64,000 nucleotides of DNA from Blastobasis lacticolella. Taxonomy: Eukaryota > Arthropoda > Insecta > Lepidoptera > Blastobasidae. The notes beneath the pieces are model-generated. The model had not been told where the DNA came from. It saw only the letters and a program-made list of their open reading frames with translations, and searched no databases. The stretch is from the NCBI GenBank assembly GCA_905147135.1, contig LR990058.1:15971349-16035348 (forward strand). The letters run 5' to 3'. Below, piece after piece: positions 42,930-52,429 of this stretch. A program made the position numbers and the translations under genes. How positions within the stretch are numbered: the first letter of the stretch is position 1; each line of letters starts with the position of its first letter.

Positions 42930-43682
42930 TATCCGGCAGACAAACAGGTATGCGGGCCACCTGATGGAAAGTGGTCACCACCGCCTATGGACATCAGCAA
43001 CACCAGGGGAGTCACCAATGCGTTGCCCGCCTCTGAAGAGACCTTTAATATACCTCTTGAACGATCCCATGTCATAGTCCAAAGGAAACACAGGGCTGGG
43101 AGCTCATTCCACATCCGAATCGTGCGAGCGAGAAACGTTCTTTCAAACCTTCGCGTGGTGATTAACAGAGGGTCTACGCGGTGATGCGATGGCGGAACTG
43201 TGTTGTGGGCACCAGATCAAAAAGTTCCTCGGAACACTCCCCATTGTACAGCCGATAGAACACACACAGGGAGCCAAAGTCCCTTCGGTGAGCCAGTGGT
43301 TCTAACTTGCTTGTTTGTATGGGACCGTCGACAATTCGTACGGCGCGTCTTTGTACGGAGTCCAGAGGATTAAGCAGGTCGGCAGTTTCGCCGGCCAAAA
43401 GATGTGAACAATACTCCATATGAGGCCGCACCTGTGCCTTTTACAGCAGCAGGCGCTGCCCCAGGGTGAAGTATCGCTTGGACCGGTTAAGCACTCCAAG
43501 CTTTTTAGAAGACAGTTTGGCCTTACCATGTAGGTGACTCCGGAATCGCAACGCTATCCGATATGTTGATACCAAGGATCCCGATACTTTTTGAGATGGA
43601 AAGGGGTGTTCCTTGGAACTGTGGAACCATGACAAACGGATCCTTTTTGGCGGAAAATGCGCACACCTGTGTGTTTGACATT
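42930..43682 (-). pseudogene. LINE-2 (CR1-like) 3' half nested in another RT gene
   Basis: On the minus strand: FSAKKDPFVMVPQFQ..., HGKAKLSSKKLGVLNRSKRY, RPHMEYCSHLLAGETADLLN, PLDSVQRRAVRIVDGP, FGSLCVFYRLYNGECSEELF, then a WNELP-like end and the ccacctgatggaaagtggtc 3' end. This is the region downstream of the RT domain in CR1-like LINEs. At least two frameshifts and a stop are present. The insertion separates the VPQGS block and the FADD block of the host RT. Confidence 0.75.
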
Positions 43683-44230
43683 AACATTAATGACATTGTT
43701 CAATCAATCAATTACTAAATTGCTTTGTTTGCTGACGCGAGCACTGTGCACTGTAATAATACAATGGGCATAAATCATAATTTGGCAAATTTAATTAATT
43801 GGCTACACAATAATAATAATTTACAAATAAATCTCGACAAAATCAAAATTATTACTTTTAAGCAGAGGTACAGAGTCACTAATCAATCAAGCATTACACA
43901 TAACGAACATAAAATTTAAGATACATGGTCACAATTTTTTTAGGGTTAAACTTAGATCAAAATATGAGTTGGAATACCTACTCATGTAGAGCACATTTGT
44001 AACAGAATTTATCAGGCGTCGTACGTACTCTACAAACGCAGAAAGTATTGAATCGTAAAACTCTGCTAGTAGCATATCACATCTCGTGGTTTGTTGTACT
44101 GCCAACATAATACATTCTTAGGTACTTCATTTTTAAACAGATTTACCGGGCATTTTGTAGGTCTGAGACGTAAACGATCGTAAATACCAAAGTCAAGTAT
44201 TTCCACTGCACAATGGTCTGTAGTACGTTA
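43683..44230 (+). pseudogene. Non-LTR reverse transcriptase, right part of a split copy
   Basis: Resumes with NINDIVQSINY, stop, IALFADASTVHCNNTMGINH, LANLINWLHNNNNLQINLDK, IKIITFK. The FADD active-site motif has become FADA, so the second aspartate is lost. Downstream reads the usual thumb and connection region with further stops. The separation from 42696-42925 is due to the LINE-2 insertion. Confidence 0.75.
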
Positions 44231-44360
44231 ATAGTTCAATTAATTTTGTAAGAAACAGTTCATTTATTGCTGATTGGTTATAGGATCAATATTTTTATTT
44301 ACTGCTCCTATTATATGCATTACTGAACGGATTTTAATGAAGCTAAGAACTATCTGACCT

Positions 44361-44604
44361 GAACAACCTGAGTAGTTCAGTGGTCAACACGTCTGCCACG
44401 CAAAAGGTCCAGGGTTCGATTTTCGGCCAGGCAGAAATTGAAATGATAACTTAATATCTGTTACGGGTCGGGATGTTCTATATATAATAAGTAGGTATGT
44501 ATTTAAGTAGTAGATTTATCAGTTATCTAACAGCCATAGTGGAAGCTTTGCTTAGTTTAGGGCTAGATGGTGCTGTGTGAATTTGTCCACGATTATTTAT
44601 TTAT
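44361..44604 (+). mobile_element. SINE family A, nearly full length
   Basis: Head aacaacctgagtagttcagt, box B agggttcgattttcggc, body and gatggtgctgtgtgaatttg 3' end. A family B SINE is inserted at its 3' end. Confidence 0.8.
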
Positions 44605-44766
44605 ATCATCATCATCTTGGCGTTAATGTCCCGGTTATGCTCTCGCGCACGAGGGCCCGGGGTCCGCCTTGACCATGATCCAGGATTCGGCAGATCAGGT
44701 AATTACAGTGGAGCGACTGCCATCTGACCTTCACGACCCTGCTACCAGGGGAACCTGACCAGATTG
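44605..44766 (-). mobile_element. SINE family B inserted in SINE A, long target duplication
   Basis: Tail (atc)n at the left, then gtcccggttatgctctcgcg, agggcccggggtccgccttg, and truncation at aacctgaccagattga. The flanks 44571-44604 and 44768-44803 (tgctg.gtgaatttgtccac gat...atttattta) are near-identical, so about 34 bp of the family A 3' end was duplicated on insertion. Confidence 0.8.
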
Positions 44767-44809
44767 ATGCTGCGTGAATTTGTCCACGATTTATTTATTT
44801 ATATATTTC

Positions 44810-44945
44810 GGTTAGAGTCGTTTTCATATAAAAAAACACATTAAAATCGGTGCATCTGTTCTGCAGCTGTGATGCCACAGACAGGCACAGAAGATAAACA
44901 CGTCAAACTTGCAACTACTCTATTTTTGTCGGGAGTTAATAAAAG
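44810..44945 (+). repeat. Family R fragment
   Basis: aaaaacacattaaaatcggt, gcagctgtgatgccacagac, cacgtcaaacttgcaactac, tttgtcgggagttaataaaa. Confidence 0.5.
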
Positions 44946-45084
44946 GGTAAACATTTGTAGTTAAATTTCTATATTCCACCCTCACCGTAGACAGCCTAAA
45001 ATACTATTAGTTCAGCTAAACAAAGTAAAAGGTGTCCAAGACAAGCGCATCGGCCCGATCGGCGGCGAAGTTGCGATGCTAACG

Positions 45085-45114
45085 AGAAACTTCCAGAAAC
45101 TTCTAGAAGTTTCT
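45085..45114. promoter_or_regulatory. Six-unit perfect heat shock element
   Basis: The 30 bases divide exactly into aGAAa, cTTCc, aGAAa, cTTCt, aGAAg, tTTCt. These are six contiguous alternating nGAAn/nTTCn units, each matching the heat shock factor recognition rule; three units already suffice for trimer binding. It lies in a locally GC-rich segment (45040-45240). A further nGAAn/nTTCn pair with a 2-base gap is at 45154-45165. No gene is recognised beside it, so the target, if any, is unknown. Confidence 0.6.
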
Positions 45115-45460
45115 CCCCCTTCCCCCGCGGGGGTTGCCTCTGGGAGTTAACAAAGAAAAGTTTCTGTCGAAACGAAACTGTCAACGGCAGGTATCGTCTG
45201 AGGGGCAGGAGTTGCGGACTCGACGGTGTCTTGTTGCAGAAATGTTGTTTGTGCGTGCGATGTAAATTATTTGCTTCGTGGTTGTCCTGTCAACTGACCG
45301 ATGCTTTGAGAGAGTGGACAGCATGACAATTAGCCGATGCTTTTATCTTATAAACCATGGACTGAAACTTTTATCATTTTATTTTACGTACGCAAATTGC
45401 GATTGCGTAGGGCGGGAAATCATGAAAACAGGGCAGCCACAGAATCCTTAAAAGCAATAA

Positions 45461-45566
45461 CATCTTGGCGTTAATGTCCAGGTTGAGGTCTCGCGCACGA
45501 TGCCCGGGGTCCGGCTTGACCATAATTCAGGGTTTGACAGATTATGTAATTATAGTGGAGCGGCTT
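45461..45566 (-). mobile_element. SINE family B 3' fragment
   Basis: atcttggcgttaatgtccag, tgcccggggtccggcttgac, tgtaattatagtggagcggc. Confidence 0.7.
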
Positions 45567-45569
45567 AAA

Positions 45570-46870
45570 AAACAAGTTGATTACAATAATAAATTTCAAT
45601 CCTCATCAGAAAACACACCCCGCAAGTTTCCATTATGGGGTTTTTTGTGAATTACGTTGGTTTGTTGTTTGATATCCAAGCAAATGGGTTCGGAATACTC
45701 CAAAAATCTAATTGATTCTGTTAAAATTTTTTGGCCACCTTTATTATCGTATCGTACCTTATATTATCGTATTCAAACATCAGACAAAATAACCTTTTTA
45801 ATAATAATAAAACTTACAGCTTTTTTCCCTCCCTGAGCACTTTTAAAGCATTATTGTGATCGATATATCTCATCTGTATCTGTGTAGAAACTTGACCAGA
45901 CCAGACCAGACCATTGGATCATGGTTGGCAGTATTTGGGGGAGATATTCTCTGGACTATGGTACAGCTGAACTACACAGTGATAAATACGCAAAATTTAA
46001 TTCAACTACGTAGTTAAAATCAGTTCCAAAACAACTAGCGATTTCCCACCCTTCGACTCTGGACTCCCGCAAGATAACCGATGCGACAAAATAAACTTTC
46101 AGATCGCTCCAGTCCTTGTGGGAAGGTAAATTGTTTACAAACTAATATAAGTAAGAAAATTTTGTTTCGAATCCAGCAAACTGCGACCTGGATCCATCAA
46201 CTTTTACTTGTAGTTTTACTTGTTGCTGAGTTTAAAAGGAATAAGATTTACTTAATAGCTGCTGTAAGTTATTGGTCGTGTGGTAGCTGGGTGTAAATGT
46301 AAGCCATTCGTTTTGAAAGTAGTTTCCGCGGATTGAACTTAAGGGTAAGCTGGAAATGTCATCAGGGTTCACAATTTCAAGGTATATTAAAAAAAAAAGG
46401 AAAAAGTAATAATATTCGTCTAGTATAACCAGGGTGACAAAAATAAAACAATATTTTAAATATATTTGGTTCAAATTAAAGTCGTTATTGGTCGTCTGGT
46501 TGCTGAAGTAGTGTAAATGTATGGCATTAGTTTTCAAAGTAGTTTTCGCGGATGGAACTCATAGGTTCGTTGGAAAAGTCATCAGGGTTCGCAAAAATTT
46601 CACAATTTATTTTTATATATATAAAAAAAAGGAAACAAAAGAAAACAACAGTAGGTATGCAATGTCAATACTGCGCGCAATTATAGCTATTGTTCCATAC
46701 GATGTAATGCATACCAACGCGTTAGCTATGTGACACCCCCGCCCTTCCTTCTTCCCTCGGGATACCGCTTATCACCGATTGACGGACGACCTCGTAAAGT
46801 TGTAAGAAGCCCGGGAAAGTGGGAAAGACCGATGTCTGATAGTGCACGTCCTATGGTGCTGAGATGATGA
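45570..46870. other. Mostly unclassified stretch with an internal repeat
   Basis: 46296-46400 and 46505-46620 share, in the same order, gtaaatgta..(g)ccatt, gttttgaaagtagttt(c), cgcgga.(t)gaact and gtcatcagggttc. This is a local direct duplication about 208 bp apart. No coding capacity recognised. Confidence 0.4.
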
Positions 46871-46874
46871 TGGA

Positions 46875-47137
46875 ACATCATCATCACAGCCCGTAACAGT
46901 CCACTGCAGGACTTGGGGCCTCTCCCACGAAAGGGGAGGTTATTGCCATAATCTCCACGCTTGGCAGGCGGGTTGGAGATCGCAGTGTTTAAATATAACA
47001 ATGAAAAATGCTGCTGCCCATTTTCCAGACTTCGGAGACTCTTGATCTTTTGCCTCGAAAACATTAGTCGCCTTGTACGACACCCGTGAGTATAAGGGGT
47101 TGGTGCTATTCTACTCTGCCGGTCACCACACGGCCAG
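46875..47137 (-). mobile_element. Family C, full length
   Basis: From atcatcatcacagcccgtaa to gccggtcaccacacggc. One of the best preserved copies. Confidence 0.8.
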
Positions 47138-47194
47138 GATGATGGAACATACATTATTCGTAAAATATCACAGGTCCGTTACATTCAATTTTCA

Positions 47195-47350
47195 ACTCCC
47201 GACGAAATGAGAGGGGTGTTACATATGTGTGTTTGTGTATCTCTGGTATCGTAACTCCTCAAATTATGAACCGATTTAAAAGCGGTTTTCCGTATTTGAA
47301 AGCCAGTTTTAACGATATAGTTCTGAGCTTTGTTTCAAGTCGGTTCAGTA
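47195..47350 (-). repeat. Family R fragment
   Basis: Plus-strand view: cgacgaaatgagaggggtgt, atctctggtatcgtaactcc, gaaccgatttaaaagcggtt, gaaagccagttttaacgata. Confidence 0.5.
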
Positions 47351-47769
47351 GTTATACGATATAATATGAATACGGTCGGAAATTATCCGACGGCTTTCCA
47401 ACGTCGGTTAGGTTAAATAATTGATAGTAATTTGTCCTTTGATCACTAAACACTCAGTCGCAGCTAATTAGGTCTAATGGCGGATGCTAAGTCCAATCAG
47501 GAATAATAGACAACTCAAGGTTGATTGGGAACTAATAATGATATTATAGATGCATTAAATACGGTAATGCGTCCGAAATGGATATTCAGTAAGCCGGAAA
47601 GCGATAGTCAGTTGAATTCAAATTCCCTATTAACATTAACAAGCATTGCAAATGCCTTCGGGCGGGGTGCGAGTGGCAGCGGGGTATGGCGAGGTATCTA
47701 TGTTTTTGCTAAAAGCCGTCAAGGTATCATCCCTAAACGTGTGATTTTCATAGAAAATATAGTACTACT

Positions 47770-47977
47770 TGGCCGTGTGGTGTCCGGAAGAGTAGAATAG
47801 CATCAACCCCTTACACTCGTGGGCGTCGTACAAGGCGGCAACGAAGGATGAAAAATGGGCAGCATCTCCAACCCGCCTGCAATGCGTTTGGAGATTATGA
47901 TGGCAATCACCTCTCCTGTCGTAGGAGAGCCCCTAAGTCCTGCAGTCAACTGTTATGGGCTGTGATGATGATTACTC
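47770..47977 (+). mobile_element. Family C with an internal deletion
   Basis: 5' end gccgtgtggtgtccggaaga, then a deletion from the aaaatgggcagcag block to ctccaacccgcctgc, then gcagtcaactgttatgggct gtgatgatgat. Confidence 0.75.
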
Positions 47978-47979
47978 GC

Positions 47980-48960
47980 ATATGGTATATAGGTACAATA
48001 AAAGAAAAAGAGGAAAAAGAACATAAAAAGCACTCTACATAAAAAGTCGTCCACACCGCTGCCCCCTGGAATTGTGCCCAGAAAGCTGGCTGCGTTGCCT
48101 CGTTAAATTGCAATGCTTATTCATTGTTCTGTGTTCTAGACTGTTATGGCTCTGATTCTCTGTTCAAAGAACGAGCCAGCTCTCCGGTCATCTGTGGTGT
48201 CTATTAGTCGTTTAGATAGTTCTGTATTCTCAAATCTCAGTCAATTAGTCTCGACTCAAAATGGCTGAAATATAAAATCTTGAGCTAGGCTTGCAGCCTT
48301 GACACTCACTATGTAACCGCTAGAAGACGAGGCCGTTCCAAATTTTTTGCAGAAAACAACATTAAACCTTTTAGAATTGTTTTGTATAAAGGCGTCACCT
48401 ACAGTCGTTGATGTGGAGACTCTGCAGGATACTCATTCGGACCTAATCATAGTCAGAGATGCTTTTTTAGCATCTGTGCAGCAAGGATTGTCAATAAAAC
48501 TTGGTCTCATGGTTTTCGATTTTGCATACTTAATTTTTGGTGCTATTGACAGATGATAAATAATTCGCGAGAGAAACGCTTGTAATTTTGCGTACTCCGA
48601 TTTATGCGAAATTTTGCGAAATGCGTATTTTGCTACTCCTAGGCGAAACTGGACTGGTAGTTAGGTTATCGTTCCCGCTCTTCTTTCATCCGACAAAGTC
48701 CGTTGACGTACCTACGACCTACTGTCGCTCACACTGAGCCCCTACCCTCTCCCTCCTACAATCAGGCGCAGCGGCCTGCAGTAAAAATGTACCATAACTG
48801 TCGGCTAGCAGTGGAGCCCCACCTTCGGACTGCCACTGAGACAGGCGTGGCGGGATGCTGGTATAACTTGATTATAACGTCCAGTAGTAGCGGCGTAGAG
48901 GGACGTACCTACTAAAATAGTCGAATGGACTTCATCTCGATCAGTTCGGAGGGCAGAGTG
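47980..48960. other. Unclassified stretch
   Basis: A plus frame at 48347-48556 (69 codons) and another at 48703-48915 have no motif I recognise. Confidence 0.3.
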
Positions 48961-49242
48961 TTTTGTCATAGTCATTTATTTATTGCTTCACATGGTAATA
49001 TAATAACATTAGATCTTAAAAATAGGTAAGTATCTCATGTGACCCTGTGAGGGCACTGCAAAATAATAAAAAATATAGAAAACAAAATTATCTTTACAAT
49101 TAAATCTAGATTCCATATTGCATACATTATTACATGATCATTAATAACAAATTAATAAATTAATCAATTAGCGATACGTCAAAAATGAGAATATGTCAAT
49201 TATTTAAATAAAATTAAGTTAAATCTCACCTTATCAAATTTA

Positions 49243-49367
49243 AGTAGTTTTGCTTCGGTTTTACTTTACTATCGCGGAAAAAATGTATAGCGCCATCTAG
49301 TGGTACGTAAATGAAGTTGTTTCATTTACGTACCACACGACAGTAAAGTAAAATCGAAGCACAACTA
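49243..49367. repeat. Palindromic sequence left of a direct repeat
   Basis: Left arm ttgcttcggttttactttac ... gtggtacgtaaatgaa (49248-49314) pairs with right arm ttcatttacgtaccac..gt aaagtaaaatcgaagc (49321-49361). The right arm lacks a 20 bp piece with ctagatggcgcta. Confidence 0.55.
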
Positions 49368-49494
49368 ACACTCCGCCCTCTGATCTCTGTAAACAATGAA
49401 CTTCCAGCGGGTACCAATTATTTTCCTTGGATAAACAGTAGCCGCAGTGATAAGGTAGCATTCTATGAAAGAATTTTTAAAAGCTATTACCTAT

Positions 49495-49630
49495 TTTGGG
49501 CCCAAGCTAACCTTGCGGGCCCGCTGGTGACAGACGGACGAGACTCGCAAATCGGTTTAATTAATAAAAATAATTGTTTTTCATAGCAATAGCTTTTATC
49601 GCGCGGTATAGTACTTATCAAAACCGGAGC
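49495..49630 (+). repeat. Repeat X
   Basis: agctaaccttgcgggcccgc, tggtgacagacggacgagac, cttttatcgcgcggtatagt, cttatcaaaaccggagcta. The reverse complement is at 53838-53965, and a fragment lies at 36690-36740. In both full copies a family B head follows immediately. Confidence 0.6.
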
Positions 49631-49872
49631 TAGGAGCGTCGGTGGCCGAGTGGTTAAGGTATTCGACTCGTAAGCGAGAGGTTTAGACATAGACATAGAC
49701 ATAGACATTGATTTATTTTTAAAATAATTTACAGGTCATTTAAATTAATTGCTTCAAAATAATAATCGGCAACAACAACATTTCGGGCTCGAATCCCACT
49801 GTGGCCATGCACCAATGACTCTTTTCTGAGTTATGTTCTTTAGTTGAATACTTACTGATGCGTTTACGTCAA
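49631..49872 (+). mobile_element. SINE family B head, split by an (acatag)n insertion
   Basis: tRNA-like head gtcggtggccgagtggttaa, ctcgtaagcgagaggttt (49632-49683), then about 100 bp of foreign sequence starting (acatag)n. The SINE then resumes with cgggctcgaatcccactgtg (49786) and runs to 49860. The break is inside the T-arm region, just before box B. Confidence 0.75.
49684..49785 (-). mobile_element. Short insertion with (acatag)n start
   Basis: Four acatag units, then attgatttatttttaaaata, aggtcatttaaattaattgc. Simple repeat at one end suggests the tail of a truncated retroelement inserted on the minus strand. The family is unknown. Confidence 0.4.
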
Positions 49873-50414
49873 AATTAGTATGAAGAAAAAACTTCATGTA
49901 CGTACCACTAGATGGCGCTAATTTTTTCCACGATAGTAAAGTAAAACCGAAGCAGTGTAAGTTTTACACTCAGCCCTCTGATCTCTGTAAACAATGAACT
50001 TTCCCGCGGGAACCTATTATTTTCCTTGGATAAACAGTAGCCGCAGTGATAATGTAGCATTCTATGAAAGAATTTTTAAAAGCTTTCCAGTACTTTTTGT
50101 ACAATTCTTTTCATAATATTTGTTAGTTAGATAATGTGTGTTCATTCGTGAGGCTCCGTGCTAATGGTGGCGGTAGTGGTGTAGTGTGGTGAGTCTTTGA
50201 CTGAAGATAAATGTTCATTTATTAACAAACTTATACAGCCTCGAAATAAAAACTGGAATACAGATGCAGAAGCAAACTCTCTTTTAAGAATGCCATCATC
50301 AAATTGACAGAGATCTACTACTGCCAACTGCCAATCCAGTATTTTACTTTTTGTAGGTAAGTAAGTATTTTGCTGTAGGGACTACGACATTGTATTGCAT
50401 TGCCGCAGTATTAT

Positions 50415-51055
50415 TTTATAGTGATGGGCCGAATGTGATGTGGACCGAATTCGGTAAAAATTCAAAATTTATCCTACCGTCGCATTTCTGAAAGCGCTGT
50501 TTTTTTTTGCGCCCAACGCAATGGAAATGGGCACCCTCCGGTATAGCGGTTGGGAGGGAGGAGGTGAACTCTCATGAGTACCAGCCGGCCGGCCGGACTG
50601 GTTATGCACGACTCGCCTAAAAGGGACCTAGGCGCATACGTGCTAAACACCCCCTGGGAGCACCTGTAGCCATAAGGGCTTTTCAGGTTTCATCGGATGT
50701 TACCCCCCCTGGGGACGGGGTGCGCTCAACGTCACTCCTTACGGAGCATACGCTGGACTGTGAAACTGTCCTCGCTTAAATAGCACGCTTGGATATTTTT
50801 CCATGTAAAGTTTTTCTTTGTAATGATGTCCTCTGTAACGTGAAAAGATAGGCCACGCAAAGTGATAAAAAAACACAAGAATTAGTTGAGTATTTCAATG
50901 TTTCTGGTACCGAATGTTTGGTGTTTTAGACTGAAGTTCGGCCGAATACCGAAGTTCGGTTCAACCTGTCGAAATTCGGATAAACTGAGTTCAAACGAAC
51001 TTTGGTACGAACGAAATTCGGTTTAAACGATCTTCGACCCATTCCCATTATTTTG
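50415..51055. mobile_element. Candidate TIR element with a GC-rich insert
   Basis: The left end agtgatgggccgaatgtgat is mirrored at the right end by ttcgacccattcccatta. Both ends carry repeated ttcgg/ccgaa motifs (accgaattcggt, gaaattcggtttaaacg). Between them 50505-50760 is strikingly GC-rich (agccggccggccggactggt, aacaccccctgggagcacct), unlike the flanks, and is probably a later insertion of retroelement 5' UTR type. Inference from composition and ends. Confidence 0.4.
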
Positions 51056-51334
51056 ACAAACCGGGCTCTAAGCTCTAAGCTGTAAACATGAATCAATTTG
51101 TGATCATCGTCCTACGAACAGTATTTTGTGATCCAATGAAAATAAACATTACTCGTTTATGCTACGTTCAAAATATCGTTGTTCGGCCATATCACAACCT
51201 AATCTGTATTGTTTTTATTATTTTAAATATACTAACATGTTTTGCTAAGTCATGACCGCGGGGCCGTACACGATGTTAGAATGTAACCGGTCGATTTAAG
51301 TTGTTTTAAAGCGATTTTTTTTTACCGACGAAAA

Positions 51335-51425
51335 TAGAGTGGTGTTATAAGTTTGACATGTGTATCGGTGTATCCGGAATCGTAGCTCTCGAACGGATAA
51401 GTTTTCTGGGCTCTTTTAATATATT
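51335..51425 (-). repeat. Family R fragment
   Basis: Plus-strand view: agtggtgttataagtttgac, atgtgtatcggtgtatccgg, aatcgtagctctcgaacgga. Confidence 0.4.
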
Positions 51426-51924
51426 TAAATTAAGTCTGGTTATTTTTAAAAGCAAGGTACTCTTATTGCCTCTGCCGCTCGCTAAAGCTCCTTTCGGCTT
51501 GTCTAAGGTTAGCTGGAAGAGATCCCGTTGTGGGATAAACTCGCCTTTGCTTTGAAAGTGTTTTCTTTTGAAATGTACCTACTGTATTGCAATAAAGAGT
51601 TTACATACAAACATGCATACGGATGTACTGATTCCGTAGCAAGTTCGTAGCGTTGTTTCATTAAAATGGGTTTAGCAGTTTAGGAAATATTGCAGAATTT
51701 GTATACCTGGTCGGGGGTTATCTGATATTTTTCCGTCAGTGATTACGAGTACCTAACTTTTCCCTGTACTTTATAATTGTTGGCACTCTAAAATAAAGTT
51801 TGCTGCTAATATTACCTTTAAACTGACGTAGTATATCGCAATTTGACATACCACTGGGGACGAAATCGCGACCTTTAAAATATCACTGAAACTATGTGAG
51901 TCAGTATGAGTCAGTAGGTATAAC

Positions 51925-52000
51925 CAAAGAGATTGTAAAGTTAGCTCTTCTTGCCAGTCTCTTCATAAGCATGAAGGTAGCTAACTTTCCAATCTCTTTG
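51925..52000 (+). mobile_element. 76 bp hAT-like hairpin with 8 bp target duplication
   Basis: 22 bp inverted ends (caaagagattg.aaagttag ct) with one mismatch, flanked by ggtataac (51917-51924) and ggtataat (52001-52008), an 8 bp duplication with one change. The CAAAG terminus fits the hAT consensus YARNG. It sits at the left edge of MITE H copy 52001-52200. Confidence 0.75.
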
Positions 52001-52200
52001 GGTATAATCCGCGTCACAAAAGAAGAGACTTGTCAAAAGGCAGTGGAGGGCATTTCGCGCAGGTAATCGTGTACAGCCAAAGAGTTTGAAATGTTAGCGA
52101 CCTTCATAGACTGACAAGAAGGTCGCTAACATTCCAAACTCTTTGTATACAGCGCAAGTCGAGCCACGTGACCCGCCAAGTCTCTTCTTATTTGACACTA
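52001..52200 (+). mobile_element. MITE H copy interrupted by hairpin elements
   Basis: tataatccgcgtcac, gaagagacttgtcaaaaggc, gcgcaggtaatcgtgtacag, [68 bp hairpin], cgcaagtcgagccacgtgac, aagtctcttcttatttgaca. Same as 38385-38505 apart from the insertion. Confidence 0.75.
52078..52145 (+). mobile_element. 68 bp hAT-like hairpin with 8 bp target duplication
   Basis: 27 bp inverted ends (caaagagtttg.aatgttag cgacctt) with one mismatch, flanked by tgtacagc (52070-52077) and tatacagc (52146-52153). The empty site, tatacagc, is preserved in MITE H at 38454-38463, confirming the insertion. Confidence 0.8.
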
Positions 52201-52380
52201 AAGTAGGGCCAGTTTAATAGGTCACGTTTGATAGCTGTCATTATTTCCCTGCGTCCATGAAGTAAAGTTGAGTTTCGCGGTCGCGCCGTTGCGCTTAATA
52301 TAAAATGAACTTTATGTCGTGGACATAAGGAAATGGAGACAGGTGTCAAATGTGACCTATTAAATTTGCCCTACTTTAGT
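52199..52380. mobile_element. TA-flanked palindromic MITE inserted in MITE H
   Basis: Arms aaagtagggccagtttaata ggtcac and its complement gtgacctattaaatttgccc tacttt flank about 100 bp. TA dinucleotides at both ends fit a Tc1/mariner-type duplication. The interrupted host sequence, gacac TA g, is intact in the MITE H copy at 52914. Confidence 0.65.
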
Positions 52381-52429
52381 TATATATAAATGTTAAATAA
52401 AAAAAAAAAACCAGTTTGTGCACGGGCTG

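Larger units (their letters stand above)
49320..50090 (+). repeat. Direct repeats flanking repeat X and a SINE
   Basis: 49320-49485 and 49889-50084 are direct repeats, identical over long runs: gatctctgtaaacaatgaac, ttattttccttggataaaca, gtagccgcagtgataa, tctatgaaagaatttttaaa. They enclose about 400 bp holding repeat X and a family B SINE. LTR-like structure or a local duplication are both possible. No tRNA primer site or coding sequence is seen. Confidence 0.55.

Noticed and set aside
46726..47154. 142-codon minus frame
   Set aside because: It is simply the reverse strand of a family C copy; similar phrases (SRQKIKSLRSLENGQQH) recur at other family C copies (16013-16195, 38792-39010).
49631..49690. 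A genuine serine or leucine tRNA gene (ggtggccgagtggttaagg)
   Set aside because: It is the head of SINE family B, repeated elsewhere and followed by the SINE body.
49684..49706. Stand-alone (acatag)n microsatellite
   Set aside because: It is the end of a short insertion that splits a SINE, so it is treated with that insertion.
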